Counted from the stretch's first letter, positions 37,803 to 47,654 are shown. The stretch: 64,000 bases of DNA from Thermicanus aegyptius DSM 12793 (GCF_000510645.1 NZ_KI783301.1:2549151-2613150), one strand, 5' to 3'. Program-made: numbers and translations. The notes: generated by a model not told the origin, from the letters alone.

Positions 37803-38746
37803 CCTCGACCCACCTCCTTCTCCGGTTTGCGGAAGGAGAAGAAATCGGTAATCTCCTTCGTCCCCATCAACCCCTGCGGCCGATATAACATGACTAAAAC
37901 AAGGACCAGGCTGTATAGAATCATCCGTGTCTCCGGATACTGTTGCAGGAAGGTGGAGACAAGAGTGAGGAAGGTGGCGGAGATGACGGCGCCGGAAAGG
38001 CTCCCCAATCCACCTAACACCACGAAGATCAGGATATCAAAGGATTTGAGAAAACCGAAGTTGACAGGCTGAATCACATAGAAATTATGGGCGTATAAGG
38101 CTCCGGCGATCCCTGCGAAAAAAGCTCCGATCGCAAAGGCGAGCACCTTATAATAGGTGATGGGAATGCCCATCGCCTCTGCGGCGATCTCATTCTCCCG
38201 GATGGCGATACAGGCTCTCCCATGAGTGGATTCGGTAAAATTCCGGACGACCAGGACGGTAATGAGTGTCCCAAGAAAAACGTAAGTCCAGTTCGTCATA
38301 TGAGTTACCTGCATCCCGGCCGCTCCACCCACATAATCGATATTGAGGAAAAAGATACGGACAATCTCCCCAAAACCAAGGGTAGCGATGGCCAGATAAT
38401 CCCCCTTGAGTCGGAGGGACGGAATCCCTACCACAAGCCCAGCCAGCATGGCGGCGATTCCTCCCACCAGAATGGCGATTTCAAAAGGAAGACCCATTTT
38501 CATGGTGATGATCGCGGAGGTGTACGCTCCTACCGCCAGAAACCCCGCATGACCGATGGAGAATTGCCCCGTAATACCGATGATCAGATGAAGGCTTACC
38601 GCCAACATGATGTTAATCCCAATGTTTATAAGGAGATTGCTATAGTACAGATCAAGGACTCCCATGTTGATGAGAACTTGAAAAACGGCATAGAGGAGGA
38701 TGGATGCTAGGAAGAAAAGCCAAAACGAACGGTTACCTATCTTCAT
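37799..38746 (-). CDS. livM: Branched-chain amino-acid ABC transporter permease (LivM)
   Basis: This 315-residue membrane permease has about nine hydrophobic segments. The family motif GHAGFLAVGAYTSA lies near residue 66, and the EAA-like loop GRACIAIRENEIAAEAMGI is near residue 180. It is the second permease of the operon. ATG 38746 has GGGGGGA upstream. It overlaps livG by four bases. Confidence 0.95.
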   Translation of the reverse strand: MKIGNRSFWLFFLASILLYAVFQVLINMGVLDLYYSNLLINIGINIMLAVSLHLIIGITGQFSIGHAGFLAVGAYTSAIITMKMGLPFEIAILVGGIAAMLAGLVVGIPSLRLKGDYLAIATLGFGEIVRIFFLNIDYVGGAAGMQVTHMTNWTYVFLGTLITVLVVRNFTESTHGRACIAIRENEIAAEAMGIPITYYKVLAFAIGAFFAGIAGALYAHNFYVIQPVNFGFLKSFDILIFVVLGGLGSLSGAVISATFLTLVSTFLQQYPETRMILYSLVLVLVMLYRPQGLMGTKEITDFFSFRKPEKEVGRG

Positions 38747-38758
38747 GGAATATCCCCC

Positions 38759-39637
38759 CTATACTTTCTCTTTCACGTTCTGCCCAAAGAGGCCGGACGG
38801 TTTAAAGATTAAGATAAGTATGAGGATGACGAAGGCTGCCGCATCCCGCCAGAGGGAAAAACCTGCGGCACTGACGAACGTTTCGACCAGCCCCAGAAGC
38901 ATTCCCCCCGCCATCGCTCCAGGAATGCTTCCAATCCCTCCGAGAACCGCCGCCACGAAGGCTTTAAGTCCCGGGATAATCCCCATAAGCGGGTCTATCT
39001 TCGTATAGTAAAGGCCAAAAATGACTCCTGCCGCCCCGGCTAAAGAAGAACCGATGGCAAAGGTGACGGAAATCGTCGTATCCACGTTTATACCCATTAA
39101 GCGCGCGGTTTCCGCATCATGGGAAACGGCACGCATCGCTTTCCCCACTTTGGTCCGATGAACGATGTATTGAAGCAAAATCATCAAGAGAATCGATACC
39201 CCGAGAATGAAGAGGGCATCCGCATTCAGCGTAAGGCCGAAGAGATTCAACACCATATCCGGGAGGGCGTTCCCCGGATACGCTTCCGGTTGGGCTCCTC
39301 TTACATAGATTGTCCCATATTCTATGAATAGGGAAACCCCAATCGCCGTAATGAGAGCGGATATGCGGGGAGAATTGCGCAACCGCTTGTATGCAACCCG
39401 TTCAATGATCACCCCTATCAGGGCGGTCAGGATCATGGAGAGAAGAAGTGCCGGTATAAGTCCCAAATGAAGGGCGGTAATGCTGTAAAAACCGATAAAA
39501 GCCCCCAGCATGAATACATCCCCATGTGCGAAATTAATTAATTTTACGATTCCGTATACCATGGTATACCCCAATGCGATGAGGGCATAAATACTACCCA
39601 CCGATATTCCGTTAATAATCTGTTGGAAGATTTCCAT
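38759..39637 (-). CDS. livH: Branched-chain amino-acid ABC transporter permease (LivH)
   Basis: This 292-residue membrane permease has eight or nine hydrophobic segments, with GSIYALIALGYTMVYGIVKL near the N-terminus and MRAVSHDAETARLMGI as the ATPase-contact loop. It is the first permease of the operon, 12 bases from livM. ATG 39637 follows AGGGAG; an in-frame ATG three codons earlier lacks a good site. It acts with LivM, LivG, LivF and the lipoprotein LivK. Confidence 0.95.
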   Translation of the reverse strand: MEIFQQIINGISVGSIYALIALGYTMVYGIVKLINFAHGDVFMLGAFIGFYSITALHLGLIPALLLSMILTALIGVIIERVAYKRLRNSPRISALITAIGVSLFIEYGTIYVRGAQPEAYPGNALPDMVLNLFGLTLNADALFILGVSILLMILLQYIVHRTKVGKAMRAVSHDAETARLMGINVDTTISVTFAIGSSLAGAAGVIFGLYYTKIDPLMGIIPGLKAFVAAVLGGIGSIPGAMAGGMLLGLVETFVSAAGFSLWRDAAAFVILILILIFKPSGLFGQNVKEKV

Positions 39638-39727
39638 GGAATGCACTCCCTAGTGTGTCTTGTTGGAATAAGGGGAAATAGGGGGCTAATGCCCCCTATC
39701 TTCTAATTTTTAGAAGCTCTCAATTAC

Positions 39728-40954
39728 TTACGGATTTACTTTCGTTTTAAACTCCTGAACCCCGTTCTTATACTCCAGAATCGCTGCCGACTTGATCGGA
39801 TTATGTTTCTCGTCAATGGTCAATACCCCGGAAACCACCTTCAAATCTTTGGTCGCCGCTAAAGCATCCTTAATTTTGGTGGGATCGGCAGAGCCTGCCC
39901 GTTGGATGGCATCGGCTAAGAATTTCACCGAGTCATAACCTAAGGCATTAAATGCATCCGGCTCTTTACCGTTATATTTCCCTTTAAAGGCTTCTACGAA
40001 CTTCTGAATCTCAGGATCGGGGTCTTTGGAGGAGTAGTGATTGGTCAGGAAGACGTTGTTTAAAGCATCTGCTCCCGCCAACTCAACCATCTTCGGCGAA
40101 TCTAAGCCGTCACCGCCCATGATGGGTGCCATAAGGCCGAGCTCCCGAGCCTGTTTTACGATGAGACCCACTTCTTCATAATAGCCGGGGACGTAAACGA
40201 ATTCAGGATTTGTTCCTTTAATCCGGGTTAAAGTGGAACGGAAATCCGTATCCTTGGCCACAAAGGCTTCTTCCGAGACGATCTGTCCTCCATTTTTGGT
40301 GAAGGTCTCTTTAAACGAAGCGGCTAGACCTTTCGAGTAATCGCTGGCACTGTCGATGTAGATCGCGGCGGTTTTTACCTTTAAATCATTTAATGCGAAA
40401 CGGGCAGCCACATCCCCTTGGAAAGGATCGATGAAGCAGGTACGGAACATATACTCGTTCACGCTTCCGTCCTGATTCACCGTGACCGAATCGGCCGTTC
40501 CCGTCGGAGTGATGACCGGGATCTTGTTGTCGTTCGACAACTGGATCATCGCCTTGGTATTTCCGGAGGTAGCCGCTCCAATGATGGCCACCACTTTATC
40601 TTGGGACATTAATTTAATCGCTGCATTGGTGGATTCGGCCGCATCCGATTTATTGTCTACCTTAACCACCTCAAGCTGCTGGCCATTAATTCCTCCGGCC
40701 TTATTGATCTCCTCTACGGCCAAGTCAATTCCTTCGGCAATGGATTGTCCATAAGATGAAACCCCACCGGATAGCTCGAGATTGGCGCCGATCTTTATCG
40801 TGCCTGCCTGTGCTCCGCCGTTTCCTCCAGGTGCGGTGTTTCCTTCGGTCTGGTTCCCGCCATTTGTCGTCCCTGTGGTCGAAGTGCCGCAACCGGCCAG
40901 GACTCCAAAGGCGAGAATCGCTAGGAGTACCAAAATCGATACTTTTCTCATCAT
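39728..40954 (-). CDS. livK: Branched-chain amino-acid ABC transporter substrate-binding lipoprotein
   Basis: This 408-residue lipoprotein has signal peptide MRKVSILVLLAILAFGVLAG with lipobox LAGC, a Gly/Asn/Thr-rich linker, then a type I periplasmic binding fold (IKIGANLELSGGVSSYGQSI). It delivers Leu/Ile/Val or a related amino acid to LivHM. The gene starts the operon, with a 90-base gap to livH. Upstream is a TAATAT -10-like element and an 8-bp inverted repeat (40974-40993). A CodY-type control would be usual, but no clear CodY box is seen. Confidence 0.94.
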   Translation of the reverse strand: MMRKVSILVLLAILAFGVLAGCGTSTTGTTNGGNQTEGNTAPGGNGGAQAGTIKIGANLELSGGVSSYGQSIAEGIDLAVEEINKAGGINGQQLEVVKVDNKSDAAESTNAAIKLMSQDKVVAIIGAATSGNTKAMIQLSNDNKIPVITPTGTADSVTVNQDGSVNEYMFRTCFIDPFQGDVAARFALNDLKVKTAAIYIDSASDYSKGLAASFKETFTKNGGQIVSEEAFVAKDTDFRSTLTRIKGTNPEFVYVPGYYEEVGLIVKQARELGLMAPIMGGDGLDSPKMVELAGADALNNVFLTNHYSSKDPDPEIQKFVEAFKGKYNGKEPDAFNALGYDSVKFLADAIQRAGSADPTKIKDALAATKDLKVVSGVLTIDEKHNPIKSAAILEYKNGVQEFKTKVNP

Positions 40955-40973
40955 GACCCCCCCAAGTAAGTAT

Positions 40974-40993
40974 TTTTAATCTTTCGATTAAAA
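40974..40993. promoter_or_regulatory. Inverted repeat in livK leader
   Basis: TTTTAATC-TTTC-GATTAAAA is a perfect 8-bp inverted repeat about 20 bases before livK, between the -10-like TAATAT and the ribosome binding site. It may be an operator or a leader hairpin. The rest of 40994-41152 is AT-rich without a gene. Confidence 0.4.
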
Positions 40994-41152
40994 GAAATTA
41001 ACTAAGAGATATATTAAACTATTTTTTATTATTCGTCCAGTATTTTTTATTCACCTTTTTCAGAAAAGGAGGATTTAACAATTATCCCAATTTTATTCGT
41101 GATGATTTTTATTATTTTCTTTTCCAGCTTCCGATGTCATTGATTCTCTTTC

Positions 41153-41188
41153 AAAAAAAAAATGAGGAGACCTTGCCCTGGTCTCCCC
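41153..41188 (-). terminator. Terminator after second chemoreceptor
   Basis: GGAGACC pairs with GGTCTCC, followed on the minus strand by a run of nine T. Confidence 0.8.
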
Positions 41189-41281
41189 AACTTCTCTTTC
41201 TCTCCTAAAAAATAATTTTTCTTTTATCATCCTTTATTTATGATCAAAATAAATGAATGGCTCAGTGAATTAGATCAAACG

Positions 41282-43339
41282 TCACACCCTAAAAAGGGAG
41301 AGATTCGATTGCATGTCGCGGGATAAGCTTTCCAGCTTTTCAGACATTTTCACCAAGGTTTCGCTTACCTCCCGCTGATTTTGACTGATGGAAGCCACCT
41401 CTTCCGAAGAGGCGGAAGACTCCTCGGAGAACGACCCCACATTCTCCATGGCGATGATGAGGGCCTTCTGTGATTCCTTCAAGCGATCCAACGAACCCGT
41501 CACCTCGGTCAATTGTCCGGTAAGCTGCTCCATCTTCTCCTTGACCCGCATGAAAAGGAGATCCGCTCCCTTCACGGTAGAGATCTGTTCTTGAAAAAGC
41601 GGCGCGGCTTTCCCCATAACGTCCATCGTTTCATGAATATCCTTCTCTATGGTCGAAGTGATCTCTCCCACCACATCGATGGATTGCCGTGATTGCTCGG
41701 CCAAACGCCGGATTTCATCCGCCACCACCGCGAAACCTTTGCCCGCTTCTCCGGCTCGAGCCGCTTCGATGGAAGCATTTAAGGATAAGATGTTGGTCTG
41801 TTTTGTGATGCCTTGCAAGATATCCAGGATTTCTCTGATCGAACCCATGCTCTGTCCAAGCTGGCCAATCTTTTCCACCATCTTCTTGGTCATCTCTTCG
41901 GTATGGGTGGTTTTTACCCTCAGTTCTTCCATAAAAGCGGTTCCTCTACGGCTCGCCTCTTCCACTTCACCAACCGCTGTGCCCATCATTTGATTCGCCT
42001 TTTCTACCTCCTCCATCTTTAACCGCATCTCTTGGGTGAGCCGGGTTCCCTGTTCCGCTTCCATGGCGAGCTGCATCGCCCCTTTGGCGATTTCCTCCGT
42101 GGCTCGCGCCATCTCCTGCGCCGATGCGGCGGTCGCCTTTGAAGTCTGTAATAACTCTTCCGCACTTTTCATCAGCGAAGAGGCACCGATATGGGATCCC
42201 TGGATCAAGCCCGAGATTTTTTCCATCATATGGTTAAAGCTTCGACCAACTTCCCCGATTTCATCCTTACCTCGTACTTTGATCCGTACGGTGAGATTCC
42301 CTTCCTCCGCCTCCCGCATCAATCCCTTCAATCGGTTTAGCGGATTCCCAACCATCCTCATAACCCACAATCCCAAGAGAATCGCAATAAGCATCGCGCC
42401 GAGCGCCATGAGGATCGTCATGTAGCGAATCTGTTCCGAATCCCGAACCAACTCCGCGAGGGGCACGGCCGTCGCCACCATCCATCCCGATTCTTCCATC
42501 GTTTTAAAGATGACCAATTTGCCTGAGCGGGAAAAACTTACGGATTGGGGAATCGCCTGTTCCCTCTCCTTTGCCGTGATGGGGATTTCAAAGGCCTGGC
42601 CAATCTGACTCTCCTCCTTAGCGCGGATCAAGCGATTCTCCCCATCGAGCACGACGACCGGCCGATCATTCCCCATGGAGAGACCGCCCAGCGTTTTGTC
42701 CAATACTTCTTTGTCAATTTCCAAGAGGAGGAGACCGGCTTTCTTTCCCGTCGTGATGTCCACCAGAAGGCGGCCAATGGCAAATGCAGGCTTATCGGAA
42801 GCATAGTAACCCTTCTCACGGGTGGGGAGGTAAACCGGCCTGCCGTTCGCCTCCACCACCTGTTGGAACCACTTTTCCTGTTCTGGATTTTCATTGAGCT
42901 TAATTCCCGTGTAGTTATTCCCTGTAAGCCCTTTCCCGGAAGTTAGAGGAAGAATGGAAATATTCCGGATCCCCGCTTTCAATATTGCCATGTTAGCAAT
43001 TTTCTTTTCAATTTGATTTTGTAGCATATAGTGATCGTATCCGGTAATTTCCGGGTCATAAAAATCCCGCAACCATCGCATAAAGTTAGTATCGGAGAAT
43101 AATTCCATGGTCACATCTTGGTAAGATTTGATCTCTGTTTCGACTTTATCGGCAGCCAACTGGATGGTTTGCTTGGCGGTTTCGGCCACTTTCCTCGCAA
43201 TCGCTTCGGAGGATTGAATATAGGAGAAGTACCCGATCCCTCCTACCATGAGCGAGATCGAGATAAAGTAGATAAAAAAGAGCTTTCCTCCTACCGAATG
43301 TAAGGGGTTTCCTATTTTCCGCAGAGAAAACGTTCTCAT
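41282..43339 (-). CDS. Methyl-accepting chemotaxis protein with Cache-type sensor
   Basis: This 685-residue membrane chemoreceptor has TM1 near residues 15-35, a large extracytoplasmic sensor of about 260 residues with dCache features ([31 protein letters not shown]), TM2 near 310-330, HAMP and a signalling domain with tip [20 protein letters not shown]. The dCache layout is usual for amino-acid or organic-acid receptors. ATG 43339 follows AAAGGAG; the longer frame to 43450 has no site. It is a single-gene unit. Confidence 0.92.
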   Translation of the reverse strand: MRTFSLRKIGNPLHSVGGKLFFIYFISISLMVGGIGYFSYIQSSEAIARKVAETAKQTIQLAADKVETEIKSYQDVTMELFSDTNFMRWLRDFYDPEITGYDHYMLQNQIEKKIANMAILKAGIRNISILPLTSGKGLTGNNYTGIKLNENPEQEKWFQQVVEANGRPVYLPTREKGYYASDKPAFAIGRLLVDITTGKKAGLLLLEIDKEVLDKTLGGLSMGNDRPVVVLDGENRLIRAKEESQIGQAFEIPITAKEREQAIPQSVSFSRSGKLVIFKTMEESGWMVATAVPLAELVRDSEQIRYMTILMALGAMLIAILLGLWVMRMVGNPLNRLKGLMREAEEGNLTVRIKVRGKDEIGEVGRSFNHMMEKISGLIQGSHIGASSLMKSAEELLQTSKATAASAQEMARATEEIAKGAMQLAMEAEQGTRLTQEMRLKMEEVEKANQMMGTAVGEVEEASRRGTAFMEELRVKTTHTEEMTKKMVEKIGQLGQSMGSIREILDILQGITKQTNILSLNASIEAARAGEAGKGFAVVADEIRRLAEQSRQSIDVVGEITSTIEKDIHETMDVMGKAAPLFQEQISTVKGADLLFMRVKEKMEQLTGQLTEVTGSLDRLKESQKALIIAMENVGSFSEESSASSEEVASISQNQREVSETLVKMSEKLESLSRDMQSNLSLFRV

Positions 43340-43563
43340 ACCACCACTCCTTTTCGTATCGTCCTTTCCCGTTACGGCAAATCCTTGCGACTCGCGATCA
43401 TTTATTTCGAATCGCAAGCGATTTGGAAAGGCGTTCTTCATCCCTTTCACAAATTACATGATTCGACATCGATCTCGTAAATCCTTCTTGGGCCTCTTAC
43501 TTTGAAATATAAGTTAATATTGAAATCTCTAATTAAACTAAATAAACTAAATAAATATCGAAT

Positions 43564-43597
43564 ACAAACCCCTATCCTGACGAACACGGATAGGGGT
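43564..43597 (-). terminator. Terminator of the 228-aa secreted protein gene
   Basis: ACCCCTATCC pairs with GGATAGGGGT. A nearly identical terminator stem occurs at 47757-47793, which is part of the evidence for a duplicated cassette. Confidence 0.75.
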
Positions 43598-43632
43598 CAC
43601 GGAAAATAGGTCATGCTTTTTGGAAGAAATGT

Positions 43633-44319
43633 CTAGTTTGTCCAGGCGGCAAAACAGATCCCGGTGACACGGTAAGCGGTACCGTCTCCGGTCTTATAGC
43701 CCCACCAATACCAGGGGTCTTCCCAAACCTCGAAATCATATAGATCTTTCCACGGATGCGCTTCGATCACTCCGATTTTCCCTGCCGGAATGGTAAGATC
43801 ATAGCTTTCCGTAATCGATTCCGTCGCTGTCACATTAAAGCCCACCCCGGCGGAAACGACTCCGGCAGAGACCGATACGCTTGCGGTATATGAATTTGGC
43901 ACCGTATTTGTGACGGACATATGAAGCGTACCCGGTCCGGAGGCGGAACTACGGCGAATCAATTCGCTTCCACAGATCGATCCCCCAAACGTTACATTTC
44001 GAATATCGGTAGATTGTATCGTCAACGGCGACTTGTTTAAAGGGATACTTCTCTTAATGACGATTTCTTTAATCTTCGCACCGGGAAACGGGGGTTCAAA
44101 ATGAAGATCTTGGTTTAATTGAAAAAGTTGAATGGCTTTGGGGTCGCTAATTCGTATGACATCTTCCTGAACCGTATCCCCCAGTTCATTGCTCGGTTGA
44201 CCCTCCGAAAGGATACTCAACTTTTCTCCCGGGGTCCTATCTTTTGTAGAAGCTTCCACCACAAGTCCGGAGAGAAGCACGATTACCGTTATCAATGTAA
44301 TGAAAACCCCTTTTTTCAA
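43633..44319 (-). CDS. Secreted protein of unknown family (228 aa)
   Basis: This exported protein has an N-terminal signal segment MKKGVFITLITVIVLLSGLV and no lipobox. The middle holds PFPGAKIKEIVIKRSIPL, and the C-terminal half is Ser/Thr/Val-rich and beta-prone (SVSVSAGVVSAGVGFNVTAT), with an aromatic block WEDPWYWWGYKTG near the end. Two Cys (in SICGSEL and GICFAAW) could form a disulfide. I do not recognise the family; the texture recalls secreted beta-sheet proteins. TTG 44319 is used, eight bases after AGGAGG. Fragments of a paralogue occur at 47800-47880 and near 48419. Confidence 0.75.
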   Translation of the reverse strand: MKKGVFITLITVIVLLSGLVVEASTKDRTPGEKLSILSEGQPSNELGDTVQEDVIRISDPKAIQLFQLNQDLHFEPPFPGAKIKEIVIKRSIPLNKSPLTIQSTDIRNVTFGGSICGSELIRRSSASGPGTLHMSVTNTVPNSYTASVSVSAGVVSAGVGFNVTATESITESYDLTIPAGKIGVIEAHPWKDLYDFEVWEDPWYWWGYKTGDGTAYRVTGICFAAWTN

Positions 44320-44360
44320 TGGAATCACCTCCTTCCTTCTTAATCTACAAAGCGGTTGGT

Positions 44361-44410
44361 TCATAAACGTGAATCTTGTTGTTAAGTCAAATATATCATA
44401 TTTTCTGACG
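44361..44410 (-). promoter_or_regulatory. Repeated promoter module C
   Basis: The stretch matches module A (46511-46550) in order and spacing: an ACGT block, ATCTTGTTG, then TCAAATATATCA and ATTTTC. A TTGACT -35-like element lies in it on the minus strand. Upstream, CATTTTTTGTTATA is a weak relative of the CATTTTGTAGTA boxes of modules A and B. Confidence 0.5.
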
Positions 44411-44511
44411 TTCCGATACGCATTTTTTGTTATATCCTCTAACTTTCTCATTTCCCACGCTCTTGGCGACTATACCGATTGTCTCCTTGATTCTTTCGAT
44501 TGAACTTGGGG

Positions 44512-45546
44512 TTATTTCACAAACAGATCCACCACTTGATATTCCTTCTTCGGATTTAAATCATACGTTTTTATCTTTTTAAAATCATCCATTTCATATA
44601 AAGAAAATTGAAAATCGGAGATGCCATATAACTTGTTATCTTTCACCGTACACACCGGCAATTGATCTGTTACTGTGACGGTCTTTTGTTCCCTCGTTTT
44701 TTTGTCTATCATCGTGATCTTGCTCCCCGTAGGAATCCGATCATGAGTGATGAGGATTTGATCATCTGATTCAAAGATTCGGTGAGGGGAAGGAGTGTTG
44801 AGTGATTCCATGATCAGTTTGTCGAATTGATTCAATTTTACCTCTATCAGTTGGTTTGCAGGACCAGTGATACGCCACTCTAAAGGATCCCTCTTGGATC
44901 TGGTTATTAAATATAAAGTTCCATCGATAACCCTCATGTCTGTGGGAGCAGAATATTGTTTATTTATAATTTGACCCTTAAGCTCTAAATTTTTATTCAA
45001 TTTATAAATAATCTGTCTTTTTTCAAATACTTGATCAACCGCGACAAAGACATCATCTTTGTCAACATAAATCCGCCCCCATCCAAACTGTCCTTCTAAT
45101 TCAATTTTCTTCTCTATACGATTCTCTTTTATATTTATTTTGGTAAGGCTCCCCGTTTTCAGTTTTGAATTATGAAGAACATATACATATTGGTCATCTA
45201 CCGCCAGACTTACCGGAAGGACATCGGTGTCCAGATAACGAATATGAAAAGTTTCCAGATCTACTTCCAGTACCTTATGATCTATTGCTTTGGGAACTCC
45301 TGTGACGGGTATGTACAGTTTATTTTGATAGACTTTACCCTCTTTCAATCCACCATGATTGATGGATATTTTTTTTACCAATGAGCCTTCTTCCGAATAG
45401 AATCGAATTTCACTCTCCTCTCTCAAATTGTGCGTAAATGTAACTCCAAAAGAGTATGTACCTGGAGTCAATGACTGATCCGATGCACATCCCAGAATGA
45501 GGGAAAATGTTAAAAAGAGGATGATCCAACCGTATGTTTTCTTCAT
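44512..45546 (-). CDS. Lipoprotein with beta-propeller-like repeats
   Basis: This 344-residue lipoprotein has signal peptide MKKTYGWIILFLTFSLILGC with the lipobox Cys. The body shows repeating short beta strands (YVYVLHNSKL, DVFVAVDQVF, GTLYLITRSK, KLYGISDF) that suggest a six- or seven-bladed propeller. No enzyme motif is visible, so an extracellular binding or scaffold role is likely. It lies between an NlpC-type gene and the 228-residue secreted gene on the same strand, with gaps of 140 and 190 bases. The family is not recognised. Confidence 0.78.
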   Translation of the reverse strand: MKKTYGWIILFLTFSLILGCASDQSLTPGTYSFGVTFTHNLREESEIRFYSEEGSLVKKISINHGGLKEGKVYQNKLYIPVTGVPKAIDHKVLEVDLETFHIRYLDTDVLPVSLAVDDQYVYVLHNSKLKTGSLTKINIKENRIEKKIELEGQFGWGRIYVDKDDVFVAVDQVFEKRQIIYKLNKNLELKGQIINKQYSAPTDMRVIDGTLYLITRSKRDPLEWRITGPANQLIEVKLNQFDKLIMESLNTPSPHRIFESDDQILITHDRIPTGSKITMIDKKTREQKTVTVTDQLPVCTVKDNKLYGISDFQFSLYEMDDFKKIKTYDLNPKKEYQVVDLFVK

Positions 45547-45686
45547 TATTACCCATCAACCGCCCTTTAAAAGTAATTTAGATGACCGCAACTAATGATT
45601 CATAGCGGTAATCTACAATCTTAACATCAATAGAAGGGAGAGGGAAAATTCCTCTCCTTCCTTAACCTAAAGATAAACAAAAACTA

Positions 45687-46346
45687 TTACTTGGAGTAAA
45701 TCACATACGATTCATCCGTTTCGGACAAATCTACAGGCCATACTGCTCCTCCATCATTCAAATCAACATCTGCTGTATGGTAAAAAACATACCATACCAG
45801 TTGAGAACAGTAGAAGGAGTCGTCTTGATCAATGTCGAAAAAATTATAATTGTATGGCTTCCCAATATAAGAGTATGCTAATTCGGCTGCTTGTTCATCT
45901 TCGCTAACAGTGGTAGATCTAACAGTTCTAGCCTCCATATGTGTATATCTACTTGCCCAATTATTCGGCCATAAATGAACTCCATTGAGATCATCGCCTT
46001 TGTTTCCCCACGATTCTATTACATAATCTTCATTATAAACAATCCCCGCGTGACCCCCAGCCCAACTAATAAGACTACTACTTGAACTGTCAAATGTGAC
46101 ATAATAAACTCCTGGCCTAGATGAAACAGGATCATCTTGAAGTAAAGCCTTGGAAGAAATTACTTTAGGATCACCATAAAACTTGGGGTTATCGTAGCTT
46201 TGAAGCCTCTTCATTACTTGTTGAGTTTTTTGCTTTGCCATTTGCACATCTTTTAACTGTTCCGGAGTTAGAGTTGGAGAGGCAAAAGCACTAACACTCA
46301 TCAGAAGGGTTAGAGCCACTGCAAATGATACAATTTTCTTAAACAT
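45687..46346 (-). CDS. Secreted YiiX-like permuted NlpC/P60 peptidase
   Basis: This exported protein of 219 residues has signal peptide MFKKIVSFAVALTLLMSVSA ahead of AFASP. The mature part has WAGGHAGIVYNEDYVIESWG with the likely catalytic His, and SFYCSQLVWYVFYH with the catalytic Cys after it, the order of permuted papain-like NlpC/P60 (YiiX/YaeF) enzymes. These cleave amide bonds in peptidoglycan, lipids or related substrates. It has a strong GAAAGGAGG site, and module A at 46511-46601 lies upstream. It is the first gene of the accessory cassette. Confidence 0.82.
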   Translation of the reverse strand: MFKKIVSFAVALTLLMSVSAFASPTLTPEQLKDVQMAKQKTQQVMKRLQSYDNPKFYGDPKVISSKALLQDDPVSSRPGVYYVTFDSSSSSLISWAGGHAGIVYNEDYVIESWGNKGDDLNGVHLWPNNWASRYTHMEARTVRSTTVSEDEQAAELAYSYIGKPYNYNFFDIDQDDSFYCSQLVWYVFYHTADVDLNDGGAVWPVDLSETDESYVIYSK

Positions 46347-46429
46347 AAATTTTCCTCCTTTCTAAAAATATGACCTTTTAGATAAGCAGTCGAGAACGGA
46401 ATGGCATATACAGTACTTGCAACAAACTA

Positions 46430-46465
46430 TTACCCTACTACCAAATCTTTTAAAAAGCTTTTCAT
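46430..46465 (-). CDS. Possible 11-residue peptide ORF in the cassette leader
   Basis: An ATG at 46465 follows GAGGTG by six bases and encodes MKSFLKDLVVG, then stops. It is in the leader of the NlpC-type gene. It may be a short leader peptide, a remnant of a signal-peptide gene, or chance. Its good ribosome binding site is the only support. Confidence 0.25.
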   Translation of the reverse strand: MKSFLKDLVVG

Positions 46466-46510
46466 CGATTCACCTCATCTTTCATCTATTGTTACTTAGT
46501 ATTTATCCTA

Positions 46511-46601
46511 GACGTCATCTTGTTGCCGATTCAAATATATCACATTTTCAAACATCCGTAATCATACATTATGTAGTATTTTTCTACTTCATTTTGTAGT
46601 A
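46511..46601 (-). promoter_or_regulatory. Repeated promoter/operator module A
   Basis: Two copies of CATT(A/T)TGTAGTA (46567-46578 and 46590-46601), 23 bases apart, are followed on the minus strand by the TCAAATATATCA block and a TTGAAT -35-like element. The module overlaps the stop of the LuxR-type gene. An almost identical pair of boxes is at 48519-48553. Confidence 0.6.
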
Positions 46602-47506
46602 TTTTTTGATGCAAAGGCAGTGAGCAATTCCTGGATACTTCGAACTCTCGTCTTCTGATAGATGTTCTGGCGATGTTTCCGTATCGTGGAGACGCTTAGG
46701 TGAAGTTCCTCCGCGATCTCCTGGCTTGTCCATCGCTGAAGCAAAAAAGGGAGAATTTCCTGCTCCCGTTTTGTTAATACCTTGAGTAACCTTTTCTGAT
46801 CCTCCTCTATTTCTCCTATTTGATCCATCAATGATGGAGCAAATTCTCTTCTATGCTTGTTTATTTTCGTCTTTGGATAAAGGGTGTCTCCTTCAACTCC
46901 TCTTATTTCCATGGCATCAATGAGCGTTTTTAAAAGACCGATGGCCGATTCGGACTTCATCCCATGGGGTAAAATGAGTCCGAGATAGCCTGCGATTCTT
47001 CTCTTTAAATCTCTGATAGGGCCTGCCACCGACCACCAATCATCAAATAGTTCGGCGTAGTGGTCCGATCCCCCCAGAACAATCATGTGGTTCGCCATTT
47101 TCGCCAACGAAAAGGCATTGGTGCCACAGCTTTCTTCCGTAAGTGAGATCCCTCTCTCCATCCCTACGAGCGTGCATTGACTGAAAAAATCCTGATCCGC
47201 ATAGATGTTCAGGATGGTTAATTCCCGATCCGTTAATATGTAGAGATGTTCCCTGAGCTCACCTGAATAATAAAAGGGAGTGATGACCTGGGCCGCCTTT
47301 TCAAGCAGCGCTTTCTCCTTTTTTAAGAGATGAGGAAGATCACCGGAGGATAATCCCCTCTTTGGCCGCTTGATATCGGAACGAATGCCAAATGCCCGAC
47401 TGCGAGCATGAGATGTGCTGAGCATCTCTTCGGAAGGGGTCACTCCCTTTACTCCACGACTCGATAAGCGGTCGCGTGTCATCGAGATATAACACCTCAC
47501 TCCCAC
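46589..47506 (-). CDS. LuxR-family regulator with AcoR-like GAF sensor
   Basis: This 305-residue protein joins an N-terminal AcoR-type region to a C-terminal LuxR helix-turn-helix. The N-terminal part (TSHARSRAFGI; LYILTDRELTILNIYADQDF; TEESCGTNAFSLA) matches the GAF domain of sigma-54 activators such as AcoR, but the AAA+ domain is absent. The C-terminus has LTKREQEILPFLLQRWTSQE and STIRKHRQNIYQKTRV. GTG 47506 and ATG 47482 are both possible; the latter follows GAGTGAGGTG. It is flanked by cassette modules with repeated boxes, so it is the best candidate for their regulator. Confidence 0.85.
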   Translation of the reverse strand: MGVRCYISMTRDRLSSRGVKGVTPSEEMLSTSHARSRAFGIRSDIKRPKRGLSSGDLPHLLKKEKALLEKAAQVITPFYYSGELREHLYILTDRELTILNIYADQDFFSQCTLVGMERGISLTEESCGTNAFSLAKMANHMIVLGGSDHYAELFDDWWSVAGPIRDLKRRIAGYLGLILPHGMKSESAIGLLKTLIDAMEIRGVEGDTLYPKTKINKHRREFAPSLMDQIGEIEEDQKRLLKVLTKREQEILPFLLQRWTSQEIAEELHLSVSTIRKHRQNIYQKTRVRSIQELLTAFASKNTTK

Positions 47507-47654
47507 ACTTCAAATCATGCAAAACGTTAAGGAAACAGTTGCATTATTCTATCAACAGTATACATTTCTTGCAGTCATGTGGCAATAGGTCTCAGGACCC
47601 ATTGTGAGGCTAACCATCGTTAATCCACTTAGAGCATACAAAATTGGCAAAGAA

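Noticed and set aside
46561-46601. CRISPR-like repeat array from the CATTTTGTAGTA boxes
   Set aside because: Only two short boxes per site with a conserved linker; spacing and promoter context fit operator sites, not a repeat-spacer array.
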